Source of the DNA: Allochromatium vinosum DSM 180
Lineage (GTDB): Bacteria; Pseudomonadota; Gammaproteobacteria; Chromatiales; Chromatiaceae
Assembly: GCF_000025485.1 (NCBI RefSeq)
Contig: NC_013851.1
Coordinates: 1,589,154-1,653,153, forward strand
DNA length: 64,000 bases
Reading direction: 5' to 3'
Shown here: positions 7,227-16,221 of the stretch, one piece after another
Numbering within the stretch: position 1 is the stretch's first letter
How the letters are laid out: every line of letters begins with the position of its first letter
Program-made: the position numbers and the translations under genes
The notes under the pieces: generated by a model
What the model was told of the DNA's origin: nothing
The model's input: the letters and a program-made list of their open reading frames with translations, nothing else
The model's database searches: none

Positions 7227-8894
7227 TCAGCGTGTCCAATCGAGCATCTCGCTGGCATGGTCGCGGGTACGCGCGGTGATCTCGGTGCCGCCGAGCATTC
7301 GGGCGATCTCGTCGACGCGCGCGCGGTCGTCGAGCGGTTCGATGCGGGTGAAGGTCTGGCCGTCGATGGTCTCCTTGCGCACGCGCAACTGATGGTGGGC
7401 CTGGGCGGCGACTTGGGGCAGGTGGGTGACGCACAGCACCTGACGCGACTCGCCGAGCCGGCGCAGCAGCCGCCCGACGATCTCGGCCACGCCGCCGCCG
7501 ATCCCGACATCCACCTCGTCGAAGACCAGCGTCGGCACCCGCCCGCATTCGGCGGTGGCGACCTGGATGGCGAGACTGATGCGCGAGAGTTCGCCGCCGG
7601 AGGCGACCCTGGTCAGCGGCTGTAGCGGCTGACCGGGATTGGCGCTGACCAACATCTCGACGCGCTCCAGTCCATTGGCGCTCGCGCGCTCCTCGGGCAG
7701 CGGGTCGAGCTGAAGGCTGAACTGACCGCCGTTCATGCCGAGCTGCTGCATCGAGCGCGTGACCGTGGTCGAGAGACGCTCGGCGGCGACTTGGCGTGTG
7801 CGTGTGAGTTTGGCGGCGGCGGAGAGGAAGTCGCGCCAGACCCGTTCGCGGCGTTCGCGCAGATCGCCGAGCGTGACATCGGACTGTTCGAGCGCTTCCA
7901 GCTCGGCGCGGCGCTGGTCGAGCAGCTCGGGCAGTTCGGTCGGCTTGACGCGGTACTTGCGCGACAGGTCGTGGAGCTGGCTGAGACGGATTTCGACCTC
8001 CTGGAGCGCGGCCGGGTCCAGATCCAGCCCGTCGAGGTAGCGGCGCAGTCCGGCCGCCGCTTCGCCGGCATGGATGGCGGCCGTCTCCAGCAGGTCGCGG
8101 CTCTCGGCCAGTGCCGGATCGATGCCGGCCAGTTCCTCGATCTCGCGCGTGGCACCGCGCAACTGATCGTCGATCGCCGGCTCTCCATCCGCGAGCAGGA
8201 TTAGCAGGCGCCCAACCGTCTCCTGAAGCCGTCCGATGTGACTCAGACGACGCTGTTCCTGATCCAGCGACTCGATCGCTTCGACCGTCAGCCCGAGCGC
8301 CGAGAGTTCATCGACCTGGAAGCGCAGCAGATCCAGCCGCGCGGCGCGATCGGCACTGGCCGCTTCGAGCGCCTGGAGCCGCTGATCGAGGTCGCGGAAG
8401 GTGCGAAAAGTCGTCGCGACCGCCGCGACCTGATCGCCATGCCCGCCATAGGCGTCGAGCAGCTCGCGCTGGGCATTGGCGCGCAGCAGCGATTGATGCG
8501 CGTGCTGGCCGTGAATATCCACCAGCCGTTCGCCCAGATCACGCAACTGGGCGCCCGTGGCCGCGCGCCCGTTGATGAAAGCGCGCGAGCGCCCTTCGCG
8601 CACGATCAGCCGCCGCACCACGCAGGCGTTGTCATCGTCCAGGCCCTGCTCGACCAGCCAGTCGCGCGCATCCGGGGCGTGATCGAGATCGATCTCGGCC
8701 AGGATCTCGGCGCGTTCGCGTCCGGCGCGGATCAGGCTCGCGTCGGCCTTGTCGCCGAGCACCAGACCGAGCGCCTCGATCAGGATCGACTTGCCGGCGC
8801 CCGTCTCGCCGGTGAGCGCGGTCATGCCGGCATGGCATTCGAGTTCGAGATGACTGACGATGGCCAGATCCCGGACCTGGAGATAAGTCAGCAT
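7227..8894 (-). CDS. recN: DNA repair protein RecN
   Basis: SMC-like ATPase for double-strand-break repair, 555 aa, normal length. Walker A GETGAGKS is at residues 29-36 of the N-terminal half-ATPase. A long coiled-coil middle (about 150-380) is followed by the C-terminal half with the ABC signature region VASGGELSRISLAIQ and Walker B LVFDEVDVGIGG. The gene overlaps the upstream nadK by seven bases, giving a nadK-recN pair that is common in gammaproteobacteria. RecN is often SOS-controlled; I did not see a clear LexA box in the short overlap, so it would have to be transcribed from the nadK promoter. Confidence 0.97.
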   Translation of the reverse strand: MLTYLQVRDLAIVSHLELECHAGMTALTGETGAGKSILIEALGLVLGDKADASLIRAGRERAEILAEIDLDHAPDARDWLVEQGLDDDNACVVRRLIVREGRSRAFINGRAATGAQLRDLGERLVDIHGQHAHQSLLRANAQRELLDAYGGHGDQVAAVATTFRTFRDLDQRLQALEAASADRAARLDLLRFQVDELSALGLTVEAIESLDQEQRRLSHIGRLQETVGRLLILLADGEPAIDDQLRGATREIEELAGIDPALAESRDLLETAAIHAGEAAAGLRRYLDGLDLDPAALQEVEIRLSQLHDLSRKYRVKPTELPELLDQRRAELEALEQSDVTLGDLRERRERVWRDFLSAAAKLTRTRQVAAERLSTTVTRSMQQLGMNGGQFSLQLDPLPEERASANGLERVEMLVSANPGQPLQPLTRVASGGELSRISLAIQVATAECGRVPTLVFDEVDVGIGGGVAEIVGRLLRRLGESRQVLCVTHLPQVAAQAHHQLRVRKETIDGQTFTRIEPLDDRARVDEIARMLGGTEITARTRDHASEMLDWTR

Positions 8895-9787
8895 GGCGGA
8901 GTCCGTGTGATGTGATGCCCGCCCCAGTGGAGCTTGGCGCGGAGGATCTGATAGTGATCGTGTCCCTTGGGATGGATCAGATGCGCCGCGTGCGGATGGC
9001 GCGCGATACGCACCCGCGCTTCAGGCGGCAGCCGCAGATCGGTCTGGCCGTCGCAGGTGACCTGCACATGACCCTGCTCCGAGCCGCGCACCCGAACCTC
9101 GATCGAACGCCCGCCCGGCACCACCAGCGGGCGGTTGCTGAGATCGTGCGGACAGATGGGCACCAGGAGGATCGCGTCCAGCGCTGGATCGACCAGCGGT
9201 CCGCCGCCCGAGAGCGCATAGGCGGTCGAGCCGGTCGGGGTCGAGACGATGAGTCCGTCGGAGCGCTGGGCGCTGACGAAGACGCCGTCGATCCAGATCT
9301 CCAGCTCGATCATGCGCGCCGTGCCCCACTTGTGGATGGTCACGTCGTTGAGTGCGGCCTCGGGTTCGCCGGTGTCCTGGTCGGTGACGATCCGGGCATC
9401 GAGCATGGAGCGCCGATCCGAGTCGAACTCGCCGGCCAGGACGCGGTCCAGTGCCGATTCGATGTGATCGGGCGAGACGTCGACCAGGAAGCCCAGCCGC
9501 CCGAGATTGATGCCGAGCAGCGGCACGTCGTGCGGCGCCATGACGCGCGCGGCGTGCAGCAGGGTGCCGTCGCCGCCGACCACGACGATCAGGTCACAGA
9601 CCGCACCGAGCCGAGCCGGCGCCAGCGCCTCGCCGACCGGGGCGCCGAGCAGATGGGCGCTCTCGGCCTCCAGCCGCACCTCGATGGCGCGCGCGCGCAG
9701 ATGTTCGCGCAGGCGCACGAGGGTTCCGCGAACCCGCTCGGGGTCGCCCTGCTTGGCGATGAGGCCGAGCGTCTGGAAAGCGGGCAT
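8888..9787 (-). CDS. nadK: NAD kinase
   Basis: ATP-dependent NAD kinase that makes NADP, 299 aa from the ATG at 9785-9787 (MPAFQTLGLI). The frame stays open upstream, but the added residues do not look like the family. The GGDG nucleotide-binding motif is at residues 71-74 within VVVGGDGTLLHAARV, followed by GINLGRLGFL. The second conserved block, TPTGSTAYALSGGGP, holds the NAD-binding residues. Its 3' end overlaps the recN start by seven bases, so translational coupling is likely. It is divergent from the hrcA heat-shock operon. Confidence 0.96.
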   Translation of the reverse strand: MPAFQTLGLIAKQGDPERVRGTLVRLREHLRARAIEVRLEAESAHLLGAPVGEALAPARLGAVCDLIVVVGGDGTLLHAARVMAPHDVPLLGINLGRLGFLVDVSPDHIESALDRVLAGEFDSDRRSMLDARIVTDQDTGEPEAALNDVTIHKWGTARMIELEIWIDGVFVSAQRSDGLIVSTPTGSTAYALSGGGPLVDPALDAILLVPICPHDLSNRPLVVPGGRSIEVRVRGSEQGHVQVTCDGQTDLRLPPEARVRIARHPHAAHLIHPKGHDHYQILRAKLHWGGHHITRTPPC

Positions 9788-9908
9788 AGGTTCAACCGCG
9801 TCTGTGGGTGGATGAAAAGGTGTCCTGTCGGACGACGTCGCGGATTCTAGCAATGGCTCCAGCCGTTTTCGATGACCGGATCGCTGTGCGCCCAAGTGTG
9901 TCCCAACC

Positions 9909-9937
9909 TTGACAGCTTGAGTAGGAATCCCTAAATT
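9909..9937 (+). promoter_or_regulatory. Sigma70-type promoter of hrcA
   Basis: A perfect -35 TTGACA at 9909-9914 and -10 TAAATT at 9932-9937 are separated by the ideal 17 bases. The operator CIRCE follows immediately, so the transcription start would lie in or at the edge of the operator. Confidence 0.85.
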
Positions 9938-9942
9938 GCGTG

Positions 9943-9969
9943 TTAGCACTCTAGCTCAGTGAGTGCTAA
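9943..9969 (+). promoter_or_regulatory. CIRCE operator (HrcA binding site)
   Basis: TTAGCACTC (9943-9951), a 9-base spacer, and GAGTGCTAA (9961-9969): an exact match to the CIRCE inverted repeat. It overlaps the start region of the hrcA promoter, so HrcA should repress its own operon and release it on heat stress. Confidence 0.96.
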
Positions 9970-10014
9970 ACGTCATTCACGCATGCGGTTCTGACAGCAT
10001 CCAACAGGAACATC

Positions 10015-11091
10015 GTGGGCACCGGGAAACGCACATCCGCCGGCGACAGGCTCCAGACCTCCGAGGGTCAGGTCAGCGAGCGCGCGCAGCATTTCCTCAA
10101 GGCGCTCGTCGAGCGCTATATCCGCGAAGGCCAGCCGGTCGGCTCGCGCACCCTGGCCAAGGATACCGGACTCGATCTCAGTCCGGCGACCGTGCGCAAC
10201 GTCATGGCCGATCTGGAGGATCTGGGGCTGATCGCCTCGCCGCACACCTCGGCGGGACGGGTGCCGACGGTGGCCGGTTACCGGCTGTTCGTCGACGCGC
10301 TATTGACGGTGCGTCCGCCATCGGAAAACGACATCGCCGCACTGCGCACCCAGTTCAACGCGCGTCTGGACCCCAAGGCCCTGATCGAGACGGCCTCGAA
10401 CCTGCTTTCGGGTATCACGCATCTGGCCGGCGTGGTCATGCTGCCGCGTCACGAGCGCCACGCCTTTCGTCAGATCGAGTTGCTGCCGCTGTCGGACTCG
10501 CGTGTGCTGGCGATCCTGATCACCAGCGAGGGCGAGGTCCACAACCGCATTCTCAACACCGACCGGCGCTTCACGCCCTCGCAGCTCGAACAGGCGGCGA
10601 ACTATCTCAACCTGATGTTCACCGGTCAGGACATCAAGGATGTGCGCAAGCGGTTGCTGGAGGATCTCCGGCGCACCCACGCCCATATGGATCAGATGAT
10701 GATGCGCGCCCTGGCTCTGGCGCAGGACGTGATGGCCTCGGCCGAGGGCCGCGACGACTGCTACATCGCCGGTCAGACCAATCTGATGGAATTCGGCGAG
10801 CTGGCCAGTATGGACCGGCTCAAGTCGCTGTTCGACGCCTTCACCCAGAAGCACGAGATCCTGCACATCCTGGACCGCTGCATCGCCGCCGATGGGGTGC
10901 AGATCTTCATCGGCGAGGAATCGGGTTATTCGCTGCTCGACGACTGTAGTCTCGTCACCACGCCCTATCGGGTCGAGGAACGGGTCGTCGGGGTACTGGG
11001 CGTCATCGGCCCGACGCGCATGGATTATCAGCGTGTGATCCCGATCGTCGATGTCACGGCACGGCTGCTGTCGGCGGCGCTGCGGCAGTGA
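10015..11091 (+). CDS. hrcA: Heat-inducible transcription repressor HrcA
   Basis: 358 aa, starting at a GTG (10015-10017). The N-terminal winged helix-turn-helix (about residues 20-95) contains SERAQHFLKALVERYIREGQPVGSRTL and the strongly conserved SPATVRNVMADLEDLGLI. The rest is the GAF-like dimerisation and inserted dimerising domains, ending with IGPTRMDYQRVIPIVD. HrcA binds CIRCE, and a perfect copy lies 46 bases upstream, so autoregulation is clear. It heads the order hrcA-grpE-dnaK-dnaJ, the classic class I heat-shock arrangement, although dnaK also has what looks like a sigma32 promoter of its own. Confidence 0.97.
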   Translation: MGTGKRTSAGDRLQTSEGQVSERAQHFLKALVERYIREGQPVGSRTLAKDTGLDLSPATVRNVMADLEDLGLIASPHTSAGRVPTVAGYRLFVDALLTVRPPSENDIAALRTQFNARLDPKALIETASNLLSGITHLAGVVMLPRHERHAFRQIELLPLSDSRVLAILITSEGEVHNRILNTDRRFTPSQLEQAANYLNLMFTGQDIKDVRKRLLEDLRRTHAHMDQMMMRALALAQDVMASAEGRDDCYIAGQTNLMEFGELASMDRLKSLFDAFTQKHEILHILDRCIAADGVQIFIGEESGYSLLDDCSLVTTPYRVEERVVGVLGVIGPTRMDYQRVIPIVDVTARLLSAALRQ

Positions 11092-11191
11092 GGCCCGATC
11101 GCGAAGGCAAAGGCAGGCCCCACCGGCGGGCCGCTGACACTGAATCAACGATTGCGCCCCCAGGGGCGGAATTTCAACCGGAGGTTTTTTG

Positions 11192-11848
11192 ATGAGCACG
11201 GAACCACAGCGCCCGGAGTCGGCGCCCCAGGAAGCGCCCCAGCGCGACGAGGCGGCCCTGCGCGCGGCCGTGGAAGCCTACAAGGAAGCCGACACCACGC
11301 TCGACGAGCTGCCCGTGTCGGCGGACGGGGCGAGCGCCGAGTCCGAGGCCCAGACCGAGGAGCGTTCGATCGAGGAGCTGAGCGCCGCCCTGGATGCCGC
11401 GCGCGCCGAGATCGAAGACAGCCGCGACCAGGTACTGCGCGCGCGCGCCGAACTGGAGAACCTCAGGCGCCGTCACGCCCAGGAGCTGGAGAAGGCGCAC
11501 AAGTTCGCGCTCGACGGCTTCGTGCGCGAGCTGCTCCAGGTGCGCGACAGTCTCGAACTCGGCTGCAACGCGGCACAGGAAGCGAGCGCGGATGTCGACA
11601 AACTGCGCGAGGGCACGGAACTGACGCTCAAGCTGCTCGGCGACGTGATGGAGAAGTTCGGCGTGGGCGTGGTCGATCCGGCCAACCAGCCCTTCGATCC
11701 CGAGTTCCATCAGGCCATGTCGATGCAGCCGCGCGAAGACGTGCCGCCGAACACGGTGGTGCTGGTCATCCAGAAGGGCTACACGCTCAATGGACGGCTG
11801 GCGCGCCCGGCGCTGGTCATGGTCTCGCAGGCGGCGGTCGCGCAATAG
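11192..11848 (+). CDS. grpE: Nucleotide exchange factor GrpE
   Basis: 218 aa from the ATG at 11192, preceded by GGAGG at 11180-11184; a TTG one codon upstream is less likely. The acidic, disordered N-terminus (about 60 residues) is followed by the long helical coiled coil (about 65-130) and the C-terminal beta domain with VGVVDPANQPFDPEFHQAMS and the end motif VIQKGYTLNGRLARPALVMVS. GrpE releases ADP from DnaK and acts as a thermosensor. It sits 100 bases after hrcA and is probably co-transcribed with it from the CIRCE-controlled promoter. Confidence 0.96.
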   Translation: MSTEPQRPESAPQEAPQRDEAALRAAVEAYKEADTTLDELPVSADGASAESEAQTEERSIEELSAALDAARAEIEDSRDQVLRARAELENLRRRHAQELEKAHKFALDGFVRELLQVRDSLELGCNAAQEASADVDKLREGTELTLKLLGDVMEKFGVGVVDPANQPFDPEFHQAMSMQPREDVPPNTVVLVIQKGYTLNGRLARPALVMVSQAAVAQ

Positions 11849-11849
11849 A

Positions 11850-11878
11850 CTTGAAGGGCTTGGGGGCTTGCCCCAACT
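11850..11878 (+). promoter_or_regulatory. Sigma32-type promoter of dnaK
   Basis: CTTGAAG at 11850-11856, a 14-base spacer, and CCCCAACT at 11871-11878 closely match the sigma32 consensus (CTTGAA, 13-15 bases, CCCCATNT). It begins one base past the last coding position of grpE and lies 57 bases before the dnaK start. Confidence 0.8.
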
Positions 11879-11934
11879 GAACCAATCATTTGGCGCCCGA
11901 GCGCCATTCCAAACGCTTTCGGAGAATAGAACCC

Positions 11935-13869
11935 ATGGGAAAGATCATCGGCATCGATCTCGGCACCACGAACTCGTGCGTGGCCGTGATGGAAGGCGAC
12001 AACGTCAAGGTCATCGAGAACGCTGAAGGCGACCGCACCACGCCCTCGATCATCGCCTACACCGGCGACGGCGAGGTGCTGGTCGGTCAGTCGGCCAAGC
12101 GCCAGTCCGTTACCAACCCCAAGAACACGCTGTTTGCCATCAAGCGCCTGATCGGACGGCGTTTCGAGGACGGTGTGGTCGGCAAGGACAAGGACATGGT
12201 CCCCTACCGGATCGTCAAGGCCGACAATGGCGACGCCTGGGTCGAGGTCAACGGCAAGAAGATGGCCCCGCCCGAGATCTCGGCCAAGGTCTTGCAGAAG
12301 ATGAAGAAGACCGCCGAGGACTATCTCGGTCATGCGGTCACTGAGGCCGTCATCACGGTCCCGGCCTACTTCAACGACTCGCAGCGTCAGGCGACCAAGG
12401 ACGCCGGACGCATCGCCGGTCTCGAGGTCAAGCGCATCATCAACGAGCCGACGGCCGCCGCGCTCGCCTATGGCATGGACAAGAAGCGCGGGGATCAGAA
12501 GATCGCCGTCTATGACCTGGGCGGCGGCACCTTCGACGTCTCGATCATCGAGATCGCCGAGATCGAGGGCGAGCATCAGTTCGAAGTGCTCTCGACCAAC
12601 GGCGACACCTTCCTCGGCGGCGAAGACTTCGACATGCGCATCATCGACTTCCTGGTCGATGACTTCAAAAAGTCGCAGGGCTTCGATCTGCGCAACGACC
12701 CGCTGGCGCTCCAACGTCTGAAGGAGGCGGCTGAGAAGGCCAAGATCGAGCTGTCCTCCAGCCAGCAGACTGACATCAATCTGCCCTACATCACGGCGGA
12801 TCAGACCGGGCCGAAGCATCTGAACGTCAAGCTCACCCGCGCCAAGCTGGAGTCGCTGGTCGAGGATCTGATCGAGCGCACCATGGAACCCTGCCGCATC
12901 GCGCTCAAGGACGCGGGCCTAGCGGCCGGTCAGATCGACGAAGTCATCCTGGTCGGCGGTCAGACCCGTATGCCCAAGGTGCAGGAGAAGGTCGAGCAGT
13001 TCTTCGGCAAGACCCCGCGCAAGGACGTCAACCCCGATGAGGCCGTGGCCATCGGTGCGGCGATCCAGGGCGGTGTGCTCGGCGGCGAGGTCAAGGACGT
13101 GCTGCTGCTGGACGTCACCCCGCTGTCGCTCGGTATCGAGACCCTCGGCGGCGTGATGACCAAGCTGATCGAGAAGAACACCACCATCCCGACCTCGGCC
13201 CAGCAGGTGTTCTCGACGGCGGATGACAACCAGACCGCCGTCACCGTGCACGTGCTCCAGGGTGAGCGCGAGCGCGCCGCGAGCAATAAGTCGCTGGGTC
13301 GCTTCGACCTGTCCGACATCCCGCCGGCGCCGCGCGGCGTGCCGCAGATCGAGGTCAAGTTCGACATCGACGCCAACGGCATCCTCAACGTCTCGGCCAA
13401 GGACAAGGCGACCGGCAAGCAGCAGTCGATCGTGATCAAGGCGTCCTCGGGTCTCTCCGAGGCCGAGATCGCGCAGATGGTCAAGGACGCCGAGGCCCAT
13501 GCCGAGGACGACCGTCAGTTCCATCAGTTGGTCGCCGCGCGCAACCAGGCCGACACCATGATCCACGCTGCGCGCAAGTCGATGGAGCAACTCGGCGATC
13601 AGGTCGAGAGCGGTGAGAAGGAAGCGATCGAAGCGGCCATCAAGGAGCTGGAAGAAGCCATGAAGGGCGAGGACAAGGATCGCATCGAGTCGCTGACCAA
13701 GAAGCTCGGCGATGCCTCCGGCAAGATGGCCGAGCGCCTCTATGCCAAGTCCGGCGACGCGGGCGCGGCGGGTGCCGAGCACGACCAGCCCGGTGCCGGC
13801 GCGAGCGGTGCGGGCCACGACGACGTGGTCGACGCCGAGTTCGAAGAAGTCAAGGACGACAAGCGATAA
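11935..13869 (+). CDS. dnaK: Molecular chaperone DnaK (Hsp70)
   Basis: 644 aa from the ATG at 11935 ([14 protein letters not shown]). The nucleotide-binding domain shows the phosphate-1 loop [11 protein letters not shown], the phosphate-2 motif [15 protein letters not shown] and the adenosine motif LVGGQTRMP. The interdomain linker is [13 protein letters not shown], followed by the substrate-binding beta domain, the helical lid and a Gly/Ala-rich tail ending with [14 protein letters not shown]. The frame is open for 15 codons upstream without family similarity. It is the central Hsp70, working with DnaJ and GrpE encoded beside it. Confidence 0.99.
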   Translation: MGKIIGIDLGTTNSCVAVMEGDNVKVIENAEGDRTTPSIIAYTGDGEVLVGQSAKRQSVTNPKNTLFAIKRLIGRRFEDGVVGKDKDMVPYRIVKADNGDAWVEVNGKKMAPPEISAKVLQKMKKTAEDYLGHAVTEAVITVPAYFNDSQRQATKDAGRIAGLEVKRIINEPTAAALAYGMDKKRGDQKIAVYDLGGGTFDVSIIEIAEIEGEHQFEVLSTNGDTFLGGEDFDMRIIDFLVDDFKKSQGFDLRNDPLALQRLKEAAEKAKIELSSSQQTDINLPYITADQTGPKHLNVKLTRAKLESLVEDLIERTMEPCRIALKDAGLAAGQIDEVILVGGQTRMPKVQEKVEQFFGKTPRKDVNPDEAVAIGAAIQGGVLGGEVKDVLLLDVTPLSLGIETLGGVMTKLIEKNTTIPTSAQQVFSTADDNQTAVTVHVLQGERERAASNKSLGRFDLSDIPPAPRGVPQIEVKFDIDANGILNVSAKDKATGKQQSIVIKASSGLSEAEIAQMVKDAEAHAEDDRQFHQLVAARNQADTMIHAARKSMEQLGDQVESGEKEAIEAAIKELEEAMKGEDKDRIESLTKKLGDASGKMAERLYAKSGDAGAAGAEHDQPGAGASGAGHDDVVDAEFEEVKDDKR

Positions 13870-13884
13870 GGTGCCAGGCTCGCG

Positions 13885-13914
13885 CGCCCGTCGGTCTTTA
13901 AGGCCGGACGGGCG
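13885..13914 (+). other. Stem-loop between dnaK and dnaJ
   Basis: CGCCCGTC at 13885-13892 pairs with GACGGGCG at 13907-13914. It lies in the 65-base dnaK-dnaJ gap and may lower dnaJ expression relative to dnaK by partial termination or RNA processing. No U-run follows. Confidence 0.5.
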
Positions 13915-13934
13915 TAGCAGCCGGAAACAGATAC

Positions 13935-15092
13935 ATGGCAAAACGCGACTATTACGAAGTGCTGGGGGTTCAGCGCAACGCCAGTGAGGCCGACATCAAG
14001 AAGGCCTTCCGGCGGCTGGCGATGAAATATCACCCCGACCGCAATCCGGGCGACAGCGAGGCTGAGGCCAAGTTCAAAGAGGCCAAGCTGGCCTATGACG
14101 TGCTGACCGATCCCAAGAAGCGTTCGGCCTACGATCAGTTCGGCCATGCCGGCGTCGATGGCGCCGGCCCCGGCTTCGGCGGTTTCGGCGGCGGCGGTCC
14201 GGGCGACTTCGCCGGTGCCGGTTCCTTCTCGGATATCTTCGGCGACGTCTTCGGCGACATCTTCGGCGGCGGTGGACGCGCCGGTGGTCGGCGTTCACAG
14301 CGCGGGGTCGATCTGCGCTATGACCTGTCGCTGACGCTGGAAGAGGCAGTCGCCGGCAAAGAGGTCAAGATCCGGCTGCCGACCTGGGTCGACTGCCAGT
14401 TCTGCAACGGTAGCGGCGCCAAGCCCGGCACCAAGCCCAAGACCTGTCCGACCTGTGGCGGACATGGTCAGGTACGGATGCAGCAGGGTTTCTTCTCGAT
14501 CCAGCAGACCTGTCCCGAGTGTCGGGGCACGGGTGCGGTGATCGAGGAACCCTGTTCGCACTGTCGCGGACGCGGGCGCATCCAGGAAGAGAAGACGCTG
14601 TCGGTCAAGGTACCGGCGGGCGTCGACACCGGCGACCGCATCCGGCTGGCAGGCGAGGGCGAACGTGGGGAGCAGGGCGGGCCTCCGGGCGATCTCTATG
14701 TCCAGATTCAGGTCATGGAGCATCCGATCTTCACCCGCGAGGACGCCAATCTCTACTGTCAGGTGCCGATCAGCTTCGTCACGGCGGCGCTCGGCGGCGA
14801 GCTGGAAGTGCCGACGCTCGACGGCAAGGTGATGCTCAAGATCCCGCCCGGCACCCAGACCGGCAAGATGTTCCGGGTGCGCAACAAGGGCGTCAAACCC
14901 GTGCGCGGCGGTGTAGTCGGGGATCTCATCTGCCGGGTGCTGATCGAAACGCCCGTGGATCTCACCGACCGCCAGAAGGAGCTGCTGCGCGAGTTCGAGG
15001 CCAGCGTTCAGGAAGGCGGATCGCGGCACAATCCGCAATCGCACTCCTGGCTCGACGGGGTCAAGAGCTTCTTCGAGAAGATGGGACTCTAG
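13935..15092 (+). CDS. dnaJ: Co-chaperone DnaJ (Hsp40)
   Basis: 385 aa, full type I DnaJ. The J-domain (1-70) carries YHPDRNPGD with the HPD triad that stimulates DnaK. A Gly/Phe-rich stretch follows (about 73-120, [12 protein letters not shown] and repeats of FGDVFGD). The zinc domain has four CxxCxGxG repeats ([32 protein letters not shown]). The C-terminal substrate-binding and dimerisation parts are complete. It lies 65 bases downstream of dnaK and is probably in the same transcript. Confidence 0.98.
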   Translation: MAKRDYYEVLGVQRNASEADIKKAFRRLAMKYHPDRNPGDSEAEAKFKEAKLAYDVLTDPKKRSAYDQFGHAGVDGAGPGFGGFGGGGPGDFAGAGSFSDIFGDVFGDIFGGGGRAGGRRSQRGVDLRYDLSLTLEEAVAGKEVKIRLPTWVDCQFCNGSGAKPGTKPKTCPTCGGHGQVRMQQGFFSIQQTCPECRGTGAVIEEPCSHCRGRGRIQEEKTLSVKVPAGVDTGDRIRLAGEGERGEQGGPPGDLYVQIQVMEHPIFTREDANLYCQVPISFVTAALGGELEVPTLDGKVMLKIPPGTQTGKMFRVRNKGVKPVRGGVVGDLICRVLIETPVDLTDRQKELLREFEASVQEGGSRHNPQSHSWLDGVKSFFEKMGL

Positions 15093-15121
15093 AAGCGTTC
15101 CAGGATCAGGCGGGTGACGTC

Positions 15122-16081
15122 ATGAGTGAAGCACTGCAAACGGCCGTCGCCCGTCAACGTCTGCTGTTGCGCGGGCGGCTGGCCGGTCTGCTGGAACGGC
15201 TGGCGCTCCAGGCCCGTGACGGCTGGCCCGAGCGCGCGTCCCTGGAGCGGCTCCTGGTCGAGGCACTGCCGAACCTGCCGTCCTGCAAGTATCTCTATGT
15301 GCTCGACCGGAGCGCACACCAGATCACGGCCAACGCCTCGCCCCAGGGGCTGTTGCCCGAGCATATGGGTCGCGACCGAAGCGACCGGCCCTATCTGGCC
15401 GAGGCGCTGGCCGGCGAGCGTTTCTCGCTCTCGCCGGTCTACATCAGCCGCAACGCGCGCCGCCCCTCACTGACCGCGATCCAGCGTATCGAGGACGAGT
15501 CGGGCAACTGGCTCGGCTTCCTCGGTGCCGACTTCGACCTGCGCGAGCTGCCGCTGACGCGCGAACTCTATCAGCCCTCCGGCGACTGGGTGCAGCTCAA
15601 GGGCGACCCGGCCATCCGGGGAGGGCTCTTCAGCCAGCAGCGCGTCGAGAGCCTGATGGACGCGCGCATCGACGAGGTGCTGGCGCTCCTGGTCGAGCTG
15701 ATGACCGCGCACGGCGTCTTCCACGGCAAGCTGCACTTCTCCAGCTCGCGCGCCACGCTCTGGACGCTGGACGATCCCTATCGCTACCGGCTACTCGACT
15801 ACGAGGATCTGGCCGATCCGGGCATCTGTCTGGCCTATCCCCGGCGCGACTACCCGAGCGATGCGTCGATCCCCGAATCGCGGATCGCCGATGTCTTCCA
15901 CACCTTCCGCGAACTGCGCTTCATGGACGAGACCATCTATCTGCGCTCCGGCTCGCTCAACATCTTCAACGGCATGGTCGGGCTGAATTTTTCCTGTGAC
16001 GGCTCGCACTACATGCCCTGGCACGAGTTCCTTCGCAAGAGTCTGGGCTTCTGGCTCGGCACGGGTGAGGCCTGCGCCTGA
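15122..16081 (+). CDS. PDC/Cache-like sensor-domain protein of unknown role
   Basis: 319 aa from the ATG at 15122, 29 bases after dnaJ. The N-terminal half (about residues 15-150) looks like a PDC/Cache-type ligand-binding fold: LLERLALQARDGWPERAS, the KYLYVLDRSAHQITANAS strand, DRSDRPYLAEALAGERFSLS and NWLGFLGADFDLREL. This layout is typical of extracytoplasmic sensors, yet there is no signal peptide or membrane segment, so the protein should be cytoplasmic. The second half (about 170-319) has no output domain that I recognise. Its closeness to dnaJ suggests co-transcription with the chaperones, but function is unknown. Confidence 0.8.
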   Translation: MSEALQTAVARQRLLLRGRLAGLLERLALQARDGWPERASLERLLVEALPNLPSCKYLYVLDRSAHQITANASPQGLLPEHMGRDRSDRPYLAEALAGERFSLSPVYISRNARRPSLTAIQRIEDESGNWLGFLGADFDLRELPLTRELYQPSGDWVQLKGDPAIRGGLFSQQRVESLMDARIDEVLALLVELMTAHGVFHGKLHFSSSRATLWTLDDPYRYRLLDYEDLADPGICLAYPRRDYPSDASIPESRIADVFHTFRELRFMDETIYLRSGSLNIFNGMVGLNFSCDGSHYMPWHEFLRKSLGFWLGTGEACA

Positions 16082-16221
16082 GCCTGATTGCGCCGACTCC
16101 GCGACAGGCGCACTGTAGCCGCGAAGAGCCGGAGCGGTTGGTTTTCGGGGGGCGGTGCGCTACCTTAGCCGTCGTTCCCAGAACTTCAACCTGTTGCCGA
16201 CCGGTTCCAGAGATCCACGCC

